NCBI RefSeq assembly: GCF_002699205.1
Contig: NZ_PABT01000046.1
Span: 88,920 to 152,919 of the forward strand
Length of the DNA: 64,000 nucleotides
Direction: 5' to 3'
From: Allomuricauda sp.
Lineage (GTDB): Bacteria > Bacteroidota > Bacteroidia > Flavobacteriales > Flavobacteriaceae
In this document: one piece after another, positions 33,582 to 41,702 of the stretch
Layout: the number at the start of each line of letters is the position of its first letter
Numbering within the stretch: position 1 is the stretch's first letter
Notes under the pieces: model-generated
What the model was told of the DNA's origin: nothing
The model's database searches: none
The model's input: the letters and a program-made list of their open reading frames with translations, nothing else
Program-made: the position numbers and the translations under genes

Positions 33582-34346
33582 ATGCTCAAGTTTTTTAGAA
33601 AAATCAGAAAAAAGTTAATTGCTGAAAGAAAAATAAGCAATTACATTTTATATGCCATTGGTGAAATTGTGCTAGTGGTCATTGGAATTCTTATCGCTCT
33701 TGCCATAAACAACGCCAATGAAAACAGTATCAAAAATAAAAAAGAACAAGCCTATCTCATCGGCCTTAAAAACGAATTTGAAACAAGTAAATTAAAACTG
33801 CAAGAACTAATCAGGGTAAACAGGGTGAGTTATGAAGCAGCCAAAAGCATAGTCGCGCTAATGGATATGGAGGACACACCTTCCGAAATGGAAATGTCCC
33901 AATTATTTGTTGATGCTTTTGCATTCGATATTTTCTTCAACCCGAACAATTCCCTATTGAACGAAATGATCAATTCAGGCAGTCTAAAGGATGTTTCAAA
34001 TGATTCATTAAGGATAAGACTTACCAATTGGGTCGCCACCATGGATGATATTGCCAACCAAGAAAAGATCCTCGACCACCAAAGGACCAATATTGTGGAT
34101 TGGTTTAGAACCCAAGGGCATAGTATCAGGACAATTTTGGATCATACCGGGATGGCCACCCGGTTGGGCATCCACAAGGAAAAAGAACCGATCAGCAACT
34201 TATCGGCCTTAAAGTCCATTGCTTTTGAAAACAATATCCTTCTTTTTATCATAACCAGTAAATCCACGGAAACCGAGCATTACGATCCTTTAATGGAAAG
34301 CCTGGATGGGATTCTAAGTTTGTTGGACAGTGAAATAAAGGAATAA
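33582..34346 (+). CDS. DUF6090 family membrane-anchored protein
   Basis: 254 residues. The N-terminus is the family hallmark: MLKFFRKIRKKLIAERKISN, a basic stretch, followed by one membrane helix (YILYAIGEIVLVVIGILIAL) and AINNANENSIKNKKE. The remainder is helical and soluble (about residues 55-254), with no catalytic motif I recognise. DUF6090 proteins are numerous in Flavobacteriaceae, often in tandem, with unknown function. It stands alone here and converges on the AsmA operon across a folded repeat. Confidence 0.85.
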   Translation: MLKFFRKIRKKLIAERKISNYILYAIGEIVLVVIGILIALAINNANENSIKNKKEQAYLIGLKNEFETSKLKLQELIRVNRVSYEAAKSIVALMDMEDTPSEMEMSQLFVDAFAFDIFFNPNNSLLNEMINSGSLKDVSNDSLRIRLTNWVATMDDIANQEKILDHQRTNIVDWFRTQGHSIRTILDHTGMATRLGIHKEKEPISNLSALKSIAFENNILLFIITSKSTETEHYDPLMESLDGILSLLDSEIKE

Positions 34347-34474
34347 AAAAGGCTGTTCAAAAAGTATTGAAACACGTCATTTTAATTTCACAATCTCATC
34401 AATTGCAAACGAATCATTATGAGAACCTGAATCAAGTTCAGGTTGACGACAACTTACATTTTAGACAGCCTCCT
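34345..34474. repeat. Dispersed folded repeat, copy A
   Basis: About 130 bp with degenerate inverted ends (AGGCTGTTCAAAAA ... TTTTAGACAGCCT) and an inner hairpin (AACCTGAA-TCAAG-TTCAGGTT). It is homologous, in opposite orientation, to copy B at 51313-51453; shared stretches include GTATTGAAA-ACGTCATT and ATCATTATGAGAACCTGAA. It sits between converging genes, so a two-way terminator role is likely. Confidence 0.75.
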
Positions 34475-34478
34475 CGTT

Positions 34479-37184
34479 TTAGTTTACCGTATCTTTTTTC
34501 TTCTTACTGAGCAATCCACTCAAAATGGATTTGGCCGTGTTTTTCACCTCATCCTTTTCCTCGGTTTTTGTAGTATCGGTTGCACTCGTTTTGCTTCCTC
34601 CCAAAAGATTTCCAATGGTCTCTTTTACACCTTCAGAACCAGTTGATGTAGTATCGGACCCATCCTTTTTAAACACATCGGAAAGCAAATCCTTCGCCTT
34701 GTCTTTTCCTTGATCCATCAATTTATTTTTTTGCATTTCCACTAATTTGGTTGTCAAGGTCTTTACACTTGAAGTTAAATCCGTGCTCACGGATGGGTTG
34801 CTGAATTCACCTCCAATATTGGCCGTAACAGGGACGGTAACCTCTTCCAAACTGTCGTCGTTCAATTGCGAAATAAGACTACTGACCTCGGTACCCAAAT
34901 ATTTGGCAGGCACTTCCATGGTTGCTGAGTAATTCAATTGTTTTTCAAATGAGTGGCTTCCGTCAACATTGATGGCAATATCCTTATAATTCAAAGTAAA
35001 CGGTTTCACTTTGACCGTACCGTTATCAAAACTCAATGCAGTTTTGAGCCCATCCAGATTAATTTCATCGACATTTAAAAAACTGAGCTTACTGTCCAAA
35101 GCTGAAACCAATGGCGCTTTTTGTGTGTCAATGGTGGGTGATAACAGTTCTGCCAATAGATCACCAGAAATTGTGGCCAAGTTCGGAGTTAAATCGTCCT
35201 TCAAATTTCCTGATATTTTGACTTCCGAGTTTAGTTTTCCCTCTATGGCACTGGCCAAAGGTGTCAATACTTTTAAGAGTTCCAAACCGGCAAAGGATTC
35301 CCCAATATTAAAGTTGTTCATCCCCAAATCAACATCAAAGGTAGCGTTGTCCTGTTTTGTGGACACCGATCCAGATAATCCCAATGTACCCCCGAACAAA
35401 TCGGAAGTAAGGTTTTTCAAGGTCGCTGTTTCATCTTTGATCACCAAGGTCCCTTTTACATTTTTCAGATTAAGGTTATCGTAAACCACCGTATTGGCAG
35501 AGGCATCAATGGTACAATCCAAGAAAGACGGTATTTTGATACGCTCTTCGGCCGTTGTGGTAGTCGAGCCAGTTTTTTCTTCAGGGGTTTCCTGTTCTTC
35601 TTCGATTTCCTCAACCATAAAATCGCTCAAGGCAAACTGATTGGAGCTCAAGCTGAATTTTCCCTCAATGTTTTCATCGTTGAACATAAAGCCCAACAAA
35701 TTGGTCAGGGTTCCTTTTGCATCAAAATCCGTACTTCCCGTTTTTCCGGTAAATTCATCCAAACTCACCGTATTTGGGTTAAAGGTGACCGCTGCGGTAT
35801 TTATCGCCACGGGGTTTTTAAGTTCTTCCGAATCGTATTCAAAACCAGAAACCGAAGCTTTCCCGCTTGTTTGGGTGTTTTGGTACTGTTCGTTTTCCAC
35901 GGATGCCATATCAAAGGCAGTGGTGACATCGGCATTCAGAATTCCTTTAAGATTGTAATCATCGGGCATTGGGTAGGCCTGGGAAATGTTGGCCAGGTTA
36001 ATTCTCCCATCCATGTGGGCACTGACCTTGGTGTTGCCCATCAATTCCCTGATTTTGGCATTCATATTAAATTTATCCTCATCTATCAGAAACGATAATC
36101 TGTTGATGTTGACATAGGTGTCTTCAACAATCCCAGTTTCATTGTTAATCTCGGTATCGATATACACATTTCGTACGGATTTTGGCAAATCGGGATACTT
36201 GAAGGATGCATTTTCTGAGTTGATCGCGATTTTAAAAGTAGGGATATGCTCATCATCGACCACACCTTTAAACTCTCCGTTCACCTCAAAATTTCCCGTG
36301 GTTTCCACATTTTCAATGTTGGAAGCATAGGCTTCGGGAATCACCGCCAAAAAGTTTTTAAAATCCGACGATGGCGTTTTAAAAGTGACATCCACCTCTT
36401 GATTATCCTCGTTTATCTGCACGAAACCATCAAAAACCAATGGTAATTGATTGATCATGGCCTTGTTTTCCAGGAAAGTATATTTGTTCCCTCCCAAGTC
36501 AATACCTATAAGCGCATCCAAATTGATTTTATTCCTATTGAGGTATTTGGTGCTATCCATTTCAAAGGAGACCAAGGCATCGGTAAGGGTTTTTAGTTCA
36601 GATTTTTCCAATGATAGGTCACCGGTTCCGGAATGGTTCATTTCAGTAATTTCCAATTTCATTCCACTGGCCAAATCCTCATAAATAATTTCAGAATTGG
36701 TTATGGCATACGAATCCATGTTCAGCGTAAAGTTGTCCCCGGAAGCTTCGGGTGATGTTGTGGAAGATGGTTCTTCACTTTCCTTTGCAATATCGTAATT
36801 GGCATTTCCTTCGGCATCCGCTTTGATATGTACTTTGGCCCCATCTATATTGAATGTTTTAATGGCAAATGGCTCATCTGCGGATTTAAAAAGCTCCTTT
36901 ATGGACATGGCCAGTTCTATCTTTGATGATGAGAATAGGGTATCTCCCTCAAAAGGTGCCTTGTTGACCAAGGATAGTTTGTTGATCTCCACATTGGCAT
37001 AAGGAAAACTTCGGAGAAGGCTAAGGTCGGCCTCCTCAAAATCCAATGTAGCGTTCATGCTATCATTTGCTTTGGTTTTGATGATTTCTTCAATCTTACC
37101 TTGAAGGAACAAGGGCAGGGCAATTATTACCGCTAGTAGGATAAGTAGGGTTATTCCAGTAATTTTCAGGACTTTTTTCTTCAT
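34479..37184 (-). CDS. AsmA-family envelope protein
   Basis: A 901-residue protein with an N-terminal anchor (LKITGITLLILLAVIIALPL) and the AsmA domain next to it (SFPYANVEINKLSLVNKAPF; FAIKTFNIDGAKVHIKADAE). The C-terminal AsmA_2-like part (LNFSNGTVKVKPFTLNYKDI-type LSFDNGTVKVKPFTLNYKD, about residues 700-790) is followed by a low-complexity tail rich in Asp, Thr, Lys and Ser. AsmA-like proteins are bridge-type proteins thought to carry lipids between membranes. It is the third gene of a minus-strand series with the queuosine transporter and sppA upstream. Confidence 0.88.
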   Translation of the reverse strand: MKKKVLKITGITLLILLAVIIALPLFLQGKIEEIIKTKANDSMNATLDFEEADLSLLRSFPYANVEINKLSLVNKAPFEGDTLFSSSKIELAMSIKELFKSADEPFAIKTFNIDGAKVHIKADAEGNANYDIAKESEEPSSTTSPEASGDNFTLNMDSYAITNSEIIYEDLASGMKLEITEMNHSGTGDLSLEKSELKTLTDALVSFEMDSTKYLNRNKINLDALIGIDLGGNKYTFLENKAMINQLPLVFDGFVQINEDNQEVDVTFKTPSSDFKNFLAVIPEAYASNIENVETTGNFEVNGEFKGVVDDEHIPTFKIAINSENASFKYPDLPKSVRNVYIDTEINNETGIVEDTYVNINRLSFLIDEDKFNMNAKIRELMGNTKVSAHMDGRINLANISQAYPMPDDYNLKGILNADVTTAFDMASVENEQYQNTQTSGKASVSGFEYDSEELKNPVAINTAAVTFNPNTVSLDEFTGKTGSTDFDAKGTLTNLLGFMFNDENIEGKFSLSSNQFALSDFMVEEIEEEQETPEEKTGSTTTTAEERIKIPSFLDCTIDASANTVVYDNLNLKNVKGTLVIKDETATLKNLTSDLFGGTLGLSGSVSTKQDNATFDVDLGMNNFNIGESFAGLELLKVLTPLASAIEGKLNSEVKISGNLKDDLTPNLATISGDLLAELLSPTIDTQKAPLVSALDSKLSFLNVDEINLDGLKTALSFDNGTVKVKPFTLNYKDIAINVDGSHSFEKQLNYSATMEVPAKYLGTEVSSLISQLNDDSLEEVTVPVTANIGGEFSNPSVSTDLTSSVKTLTTKLVEMQKNKLMDQGKDKAKDLLSDVFKKDGSDTTSTGSEGVKETIGNLLGGSKTSATDTTKTEEKDEVKNTAKSILSGLLSKKKKDTVN

Positions 37185-37219
37185 ACTTAGGTGTTTTACA
37201 ACAAATTAAAGGAGAAGTA

Positions 37220-37927
37220 TCAATCCAATGAAATTTCTTCCCCCATTTTTAAGTTAAATCTTTTTCGCATTAGATATACGAAAAAATAGAGAAAAGGGGT
37301 GTCGAGGAGTGCGATCATTATTTTGAAGATAACACCACTAACAAGCAATCCGTAGAACATATCCCAGGGCAACACCCCAAAAATGCACAACAGTCCGACA
37401 ACGGTAAAGGTGTCAATAAATTGTGAGGAAAAGGTAGAAAAGTTGTTCCTGAGCCAAAGCATCCGCCCTTGGGTCACCCTTTTCCAAAAGTGATAAATGG
37501 TTATATCGATGTACTGCGCGGCCAAGTAAGCCAGCATGGAAGCTAAAACGCCCAAAGGAGACAAACCAAAAACTTTGGTAAATGTGTCGTCATCGACCGG
37601 TGATGAGGGAATTGCGGTGGAATAATTGGCCAATAAAATAATGCCCATGGAGAAAAATGAGGCAAAAATACCGGCGGTGACCACTTGGTTCGCTTTTTTC
37701 TGCCCATAGATCTCTGAAACCAAATCGGTAATCAAAAACGTAATCGGATAGGGCAAAATGCCCACAGAAAGTTCAAATAACGGTGCTCCAAAAACGGTTA
37801 CATCGCCAAAAGGGTTCCAAGAGAAAAACTTTTGGAATATAAGGTTGGACACTACTAGGGAGGTGATGAACAACGCCCCTAAATATAGATATATGGTAAA
37901 TGCTAGCTTCTTGTCCTTTTGTGTCAT
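37220..37927 (-). CDS. Queuosine precursor transporter (YhhQ/VUT family)
   Basis: 235 residues with about six to seven membrane helices. Matches the family that imports queuosine precursors (preQ0/preQ1): LEFLITDLVSEIYGQKKANQ-type segment FLITDLVSEIYGQKKANQVV, AYLAAQYIDITIYHFWKRVT and RNNFSTFSSQFIDTFTVVGL are the standard conserved blocks. It lies in the inner membrane. 37 bp separate it from sppA upstream and 35 bp from AsmA downstream, so the three probably form one operon, without an evident common pathway. Confidence 0.92.
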   Translation of the reverse strand: MTQKDKKLAFTIYLYLGALFITSLVVSNLIFQKFFSWNPFGDVTVFGAPLFELSVGILPYPITFLITDLVSEIYGQKKANQVVTAGIFASFFSMGIILLANYSTAIPSSPVDDDTFTKVFGLSPLGVLASMLAYLAAQYIDITIYHFWKRVTQGRMLWLRNNFSTFSSQFIDTFTVVGLLCIFGVLPWDMFYGLLVSGVIFKIMIALLDTPFLYFFVYLMRKRFNLKMGEEISLD

Positions 37928-37964
37928 ACGATTAAAAGTCCATTGTATACCAACTACATTGGAC

Positions 37965-39725
37965 TTATTTGATTTTTAGGCTAAACGGCATCTTGGCCTG
38001 GATCCCTTCTTGTTTGGTAAACTGTTTGAACTCTTTTAAGATTTCGTAGGCTTCTGTTCCTATTTCTTCCTTTATGATGGACTCCCCGATTTTGGTCTTT
38101 ACAGATCCGAAGTCTTCCATGAACCTTTCAAAATCAGATTTGTATTTTGGGTACTTACGGATTCCATAATCTTGCAATCCGGCCATATCGGCGGCAATGG
38201 CAATGGCATCTTCCAAATCACCAAGTTCATCGACCAAACCGATTGCCTGTGCATCCACCCCGCTCCAGACCCTGCCTTGGGCAATTTCGTTTACTTGGTC
38301 CACGGGCATATTACGACCTTGGGATACGCGATCCAAAAAAGTAGCGTAGGTTTCCTCGATGCTCTCTTGCATCACCTTACGGAAGGTATCCGTCATGGGC
38401 TCAAAAAAGGAGTAATCCACAGAATTCTTGTTGGTTCCGACCTGTTCCGCGTTCACCCCAATATTTTGCGTTAGTTCATGGACATTTGGAATGGTTCCAA
38501 AAACACCTATGGAGCCGGTTATTGTAGTAGGTTCTGCAATTATCTTGTCACCGGCCACCCCAATATAGTAACCTCCCGATGCAGCCACATCACCAAAAGA
38601 GACCACTAATGGTTTTTCCTTTTTAGCCAACTGCATTTCCCTCCAAATAATATCGGAGACCAAGGCACTGCCTCCTGGAGAGTTTACGCGAACCACAATG
38701 GCCTTTATGCTCTCATTGTCCACCGCCTTGTGCAAAGCATCAACAATCAGCCCTTGTCCAATATAATTTTTACCACCTTCCCCTCCAATAATTTCCCCTT
38801 GGGCATAAATAACGGCGATTTTATCAGCTCCTGTCCTGATCGTCTTTTTGTTCGCTTTTTGCACATAATCCGTCAACCCCACATAGTTCAGGTCATCGTC
38901 TTCGGACACCCCCATCTTTTCTTTGAGCAAATTCTCGTATTCATCATAATGCAAAACTCCATCCAATAGTCCGGAGTTCACGGCATACTCAGGTGTTCTT
39001 CCACCAAGGGTATCCGCTATAATGTTCAAATTTTGGGGCGTGATGTTCCTTGATACTGAAATATCGTCTACCATGGTACCCCAGATAGAGGTAATGAGTT
39101 CTTTGATCTGAGTACGGTTTTCATCGCTCATCGTATCGGAAAGATATGGCTCTACCGCGCTTTTGTATTTCCCATGACGAATCACCTCCATTTTTATCCC
39201 GGATTTTTCCTGGAGCTCTTTATAAAAAAGCACTTCGGTGGCCAATCCCTTAAAATCCAAAATACCGACCGGATTTATATACATCTCATCCGCGGCACTG
39301 GCCAAATAATAGTCCTTTTGGGCATACACATCGGAATGTGCCATTACAAATTTGCCCGCGGATTTAAAATCCAGCAAAGCTTGCCGGATCTCACGGGTCT
39401 GGGAAAGTCCCGCCTGTAAAAATCCCGTGGTAATACTTATTCCCTTGATGTTTTCATCATTTTTGGCAACTTCGATAGCATGCAATATTTCATCCAGACC
39501 GAGCTCCCCGTCACCAAAAGCGGCAAATGGATCGGTCTCGTCCTTCCCAGTATAGTCCATGATCGGGGCCGTAAGACTAATTTCCAGTATAGAATTCTTC
39601 TTAACCACGACACCATCATCCATGCTTCCCACAAGGGCCATAAAGATGAAGAACATCCCAACAATAATCATAAATGCTACCAAGCTCCCCAAAATCGAGG
39701 CCAATAAGTTTCTCAAAAACTTCAT
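37965..39725 (-). CDS. sppA: Signal peptide peptidase SppA, 67K type
   Basis: Membrane-bound serine protease of family S49 that cuts released signal peptides. 586 residues, the long form with tandem S49 halves. A membrane anchor covers about residues 8-36. The catalytic dyad is Lys188 (RHGKYKSAVEPYL) from the N-terminal half and Ser383 (SFGDVAASGGYYIG) from the C-terminal half; IVVRVNSPGGSALVSDIIWR is also conserved. It is the first gene of the minus-strand unit and is divergent from folK-dNK across 70 bp. Confidence 0.95.
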   Translation of the reverse strand: MKFLRNLLASILGSLVAFMIIVGMFFIFMALVGSMDDGVVVKKNSILEISLTAPIMDYTGKDETDPFAAFGDGELGLDEILHAIEVAKNDENIKGISITTGFLQAGLSQTREIRQALLDFKSAGKFVMAHSDVYAQKDYYLASAADEMYINPVGILDFKGLATEVLFYKELQEKSGIKMEVIRHGKYKSAVEPYLSDTMSDENRTQIKELITSIWGTMVDDISVSRNITPQNLNIIADTLGGRTPEYAVNSGLLDGVLHYDEYENLLKEKMGVSEDDDLNYVGLTDYVQKANKKTIRTGADKIAVIYAQGEIIGGEGGKNYIGQGLIVDALHKAVDNESIKAIVVRVNSPGGSALVSDIIWREMQLAKKEKPLVVSFGDVAASGGYYIGVAGDKIIAEPTTITGSIGVFGTIPNVHELTQNIGVNAEQVGTNKNSVDYSFFEPMTDTFRKVMQESIEETYATFLDRVSQGRNMPVDQVNEIAQGRVWSGVDAQAIGLVDELGDLEDAIAIAADMAGLQDYGIRKYPKYKSDFERFMEDFGSVKTKIGESIIKEEIGTEAYEILKEFKQFTKQEGIQAKMPFSLKIK

Positions 39726-39795
39726 CCGAATAAAATTTAATCCGCTTCAAATATAACCATTGTTGTATTGTTTTGTTTACTTTGTTTATTCGATT

Positions 39796-40938
39796 ATGGG
39801 CAGAAAACAAAAGGTATATCTTTCATTAGGGAGCAATTTGGGAAATCGCCTTGCGAATCTCCAAAAAGCCATTTTTCATATCCAACAAAAAGCAGGGAAA
39901 ATATTGGATATTTCCTCCGTATACGAAAATCCGGCCATCGGTTTTGTAGGTGATGATTTTCTTAATATTGCTTTGTCCCTATTGACACCACTGGACCCCA
40001 AGGAGCTACTGGACATCCTTTTGCAAATTGAACAGGACTTTGGCAGGATCCGTTCTACCAATGGATACAGTTCAAGAACCTTGGACATTGACATTATTTA
40101 CTATGGTACGGAAATCATCAACAATCATGACCTGGTGATTCCGCATCCACAGATGCAGCACCGAAATTTCGTATTGAAACCTTTGAGTGACATTGCTCCT
40201 CAATTTTATCATCCCGTGCTGGAAAAGGACACCCGTAACCTCCTACAGGAATGCCGGGACAGAAGCGGCCTTACCAAGACGAAGCTCAAACTTTATAAGG
40301 ATAGGGCGGGACTTTTTTCACAATTACAGCTTATTGCCATTGAAGGGAACATTGGGGCGGGAAAAACAACCTTGTCCAAAATGATCGCCAACGATTTTAA
40401 CGCCAAATTGGTCCTGGAACGTTTTGCGGACAACCCATTTCTCCCAAAATTTTACGAAGACCAATCGCGTTATGCGTTTCCTTTGGAAATGTCCTTTTTG
40501 GCGGATCGGTACCAACAATTTATGGATGACACCTCGCAATTCGACCTTTTCAAGAATTTTATGGTGAGCGACTACGACATCTTTAAATCGTTGATCTTTG
40601 CCAAGGTCACCTTGCAGAAAGAAGAATACAATCTATACCGAAAGGTTTTTAACTTCATGTACAAAGAGGTGAAAAAGCCCGAGATATACCTTTATCTGTA
40701 TCAAAACACTGAACGCTTGTTGGAGAATATCAAAAAAAGGGGGCGTGAATATGAGCAAAATATCGACCCTGCATATTTGGAAAAAATCAATAGGGGATAT
40801 TTGGATTTTATCAAAAGCCACCCCAATCAAAACAGCATGATTTTGGATATAGGCGAACTCGATTTTGTAAGCAATCCGAACGATTACGAATTTATTTTGG
40901 AAAAGCTGGAGGACAATATACTTTCATCAAGTATTTAA
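39796..40938 (+). CDS. folK: Fusion of HPPK (FolK) and deoxynucleoside kinase
   Basis: A 380-residue two-domain protein. Residues 1-160 are 6-hydroxymethyl-7,8-dihydropterin pyrophosphokinase (VYLSLGSNLGNRLANLQKAI, GRIRSTNGYSSRTLDIDIIY, HRNFVLKPLSDIAP), a step of folate synthesis. From about residue 178 a deoxynucleoside kinase follows, with P-loop EGNIGAGKTTLSKM (about 183-196), the ERFADNPFLPKFYEDQSRYA substrate region and a RGREYEQNID lid. Both halves look complete. The fusion is recurrent in Bacteroidota. I choose the ATG of MGRKQKVYLSLGSN. It links folate synthesis and dNTP salvage, but no regulatory coupling is shown. Confidence 0.93.
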   Translation: MGRKQKVYLSLGSNLGNRLANLQKAIFHIQQKAGKILDISSVYENPAIGFVGDDFLNIALSLLTPLDPKELLDILLQIEQDFGRIRSTNGYSSRTLDIDIIYYGTEIINNHDLVIPHPQMQHRNFVLKPLSDIAPQFYHPVLEKDTRNLLQECRDRSGLTKTKLKLYKDRAGLFSQLQLIAIEGNIGAGKTTLSKMIANDFNAKLVLERFADNPFLPKFYEDQSRYAFPLEMSFLADRYQQFMDDTSQFDLFKNFMVSDYDIFKSLIFAKVTLQKEEYNLYRKVFNFMYKEVKKPEIYLYLYQNTERLLENIKKRGREYEQNIDPAYLEKINRGYLDFIKSHPNQNSMILDIGELDFVSNPNDYEFILEKLEDNILSSSI

Positions 40939-41029
40939 GAGAATTTTTAGAAAATGTTTGGATATAACAAATGGTTTTATTTTATTAGCTGCCTCTATAA
41001 GAGAAACTAACTAACTCAGACTTATATAT

Positions 41030-41049
41030 GGCCCTGTTTTTTCAGGGCC
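41030..41049 (+). terminator. Terminator after folK-dNK
   Basis: GGCCCTG pairs with CAGGGCC around a six-T loop, followed by TCTTTATTTTA, about 90 bases after the stop. Confidence 0.65.
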
Positions 41050-41052
41050 TCT

Positions 41053-41592
41053 TTATTTTAGGGCCCTTTGTTTGGACCAAATATCCCATACCACTATCCC
41101 CGTACTTACCGAAATATTTAAAGAGTGCTTGGTCCCAAATTGGGGAATCTCCAAAACCGTATCGCTCGCACTTACCACATCTTGCGAAACCCCTTTTACT
41201 TCGTTCCCAAATATCAAAGCAATGGTTTCTTCCGGTTCCGCTGCATAATCGTTGAGCATCACCGCATTTTCCGCCTGCTCCACAGAGGCAATTTTTACAC
41301 CTTCCCCTTTTAGCTCCTTCACAAGCTCCAAGGTATCTTTTCTGTATTCCCAATCCACACTTTCGGTGGCCCCCAAAGCTGTTTTCCGAATATCTTTATG
41401 GGGAGGGGTGGCCGTAATTCCACAGAGATAAATTTTCTGAACCAAAAAAGCATCGGCGGTCCTGAACACGGAACCGATATTGTTCAAACTACGTACATTA
41501 TCCAAAATGATGATGATCGGCGATTTTTTCGCCTTCTTAAAACTGGCAACATCCAAACGGTCCAGCTCGCTATTTTCCAGTTTTCGATTCAT
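41053..41592 (-). CDS. TrmH/SpoU-family RNA 2'-O-methyltransferase
   Basis: 179 residues of the SPOUT superfamily: motif 1 PIIIILDNVRSLNNIGSVFR, motif 2 ETIALIFGNEVKGVSQDVVS and motif 3 VLEIPQFGTKHSLNISVSTG, the deep trefoil-knot segments that bind S-adenosylmethionine. It has no extra RNA-binding domain, so it is among the short members; the target RNA (tRNA or rRNA) cannot be told. I start at MNRKLENSEL; upstream sequence is unlike the family and overlaps the mutS start. It diverges from mutS by 110 bp. Confidence 0.9.
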   Translation of the reverse strand: MNRKLENSELDRLDVASFKKAKKSPIIIILDNVRSLNNIGSVFRTADAFLVQKIYLCGITATPPHKDIRKTALGATESVDWEYRKDTLELVKELKGEGVKIASVEQAENAVMLNDYAAEPEETIALIFGNEVKGVSQDVVSASDTVLEIPQFGTKHSLNISVSTGIVVWDIWSKQRALK

Positions 41593-41702
41593 TTTTTTTA
41601 AACATTGGGGTGAAAATATCAACAAAAATTTTTGATGGTCGATGAAAACAATATATTCGTTTCCATCCCAATTTTGGGCAAAAGTAACAGAATTAAATCG
41701 CT

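Noticed and set aside
34345..34474. Insertion sequence or classical MITE
   Set aside because: No transposase, no clear target duplication at either copy. The inverted ends are better supported as terminator stems, though a mobile origin is not excluded.
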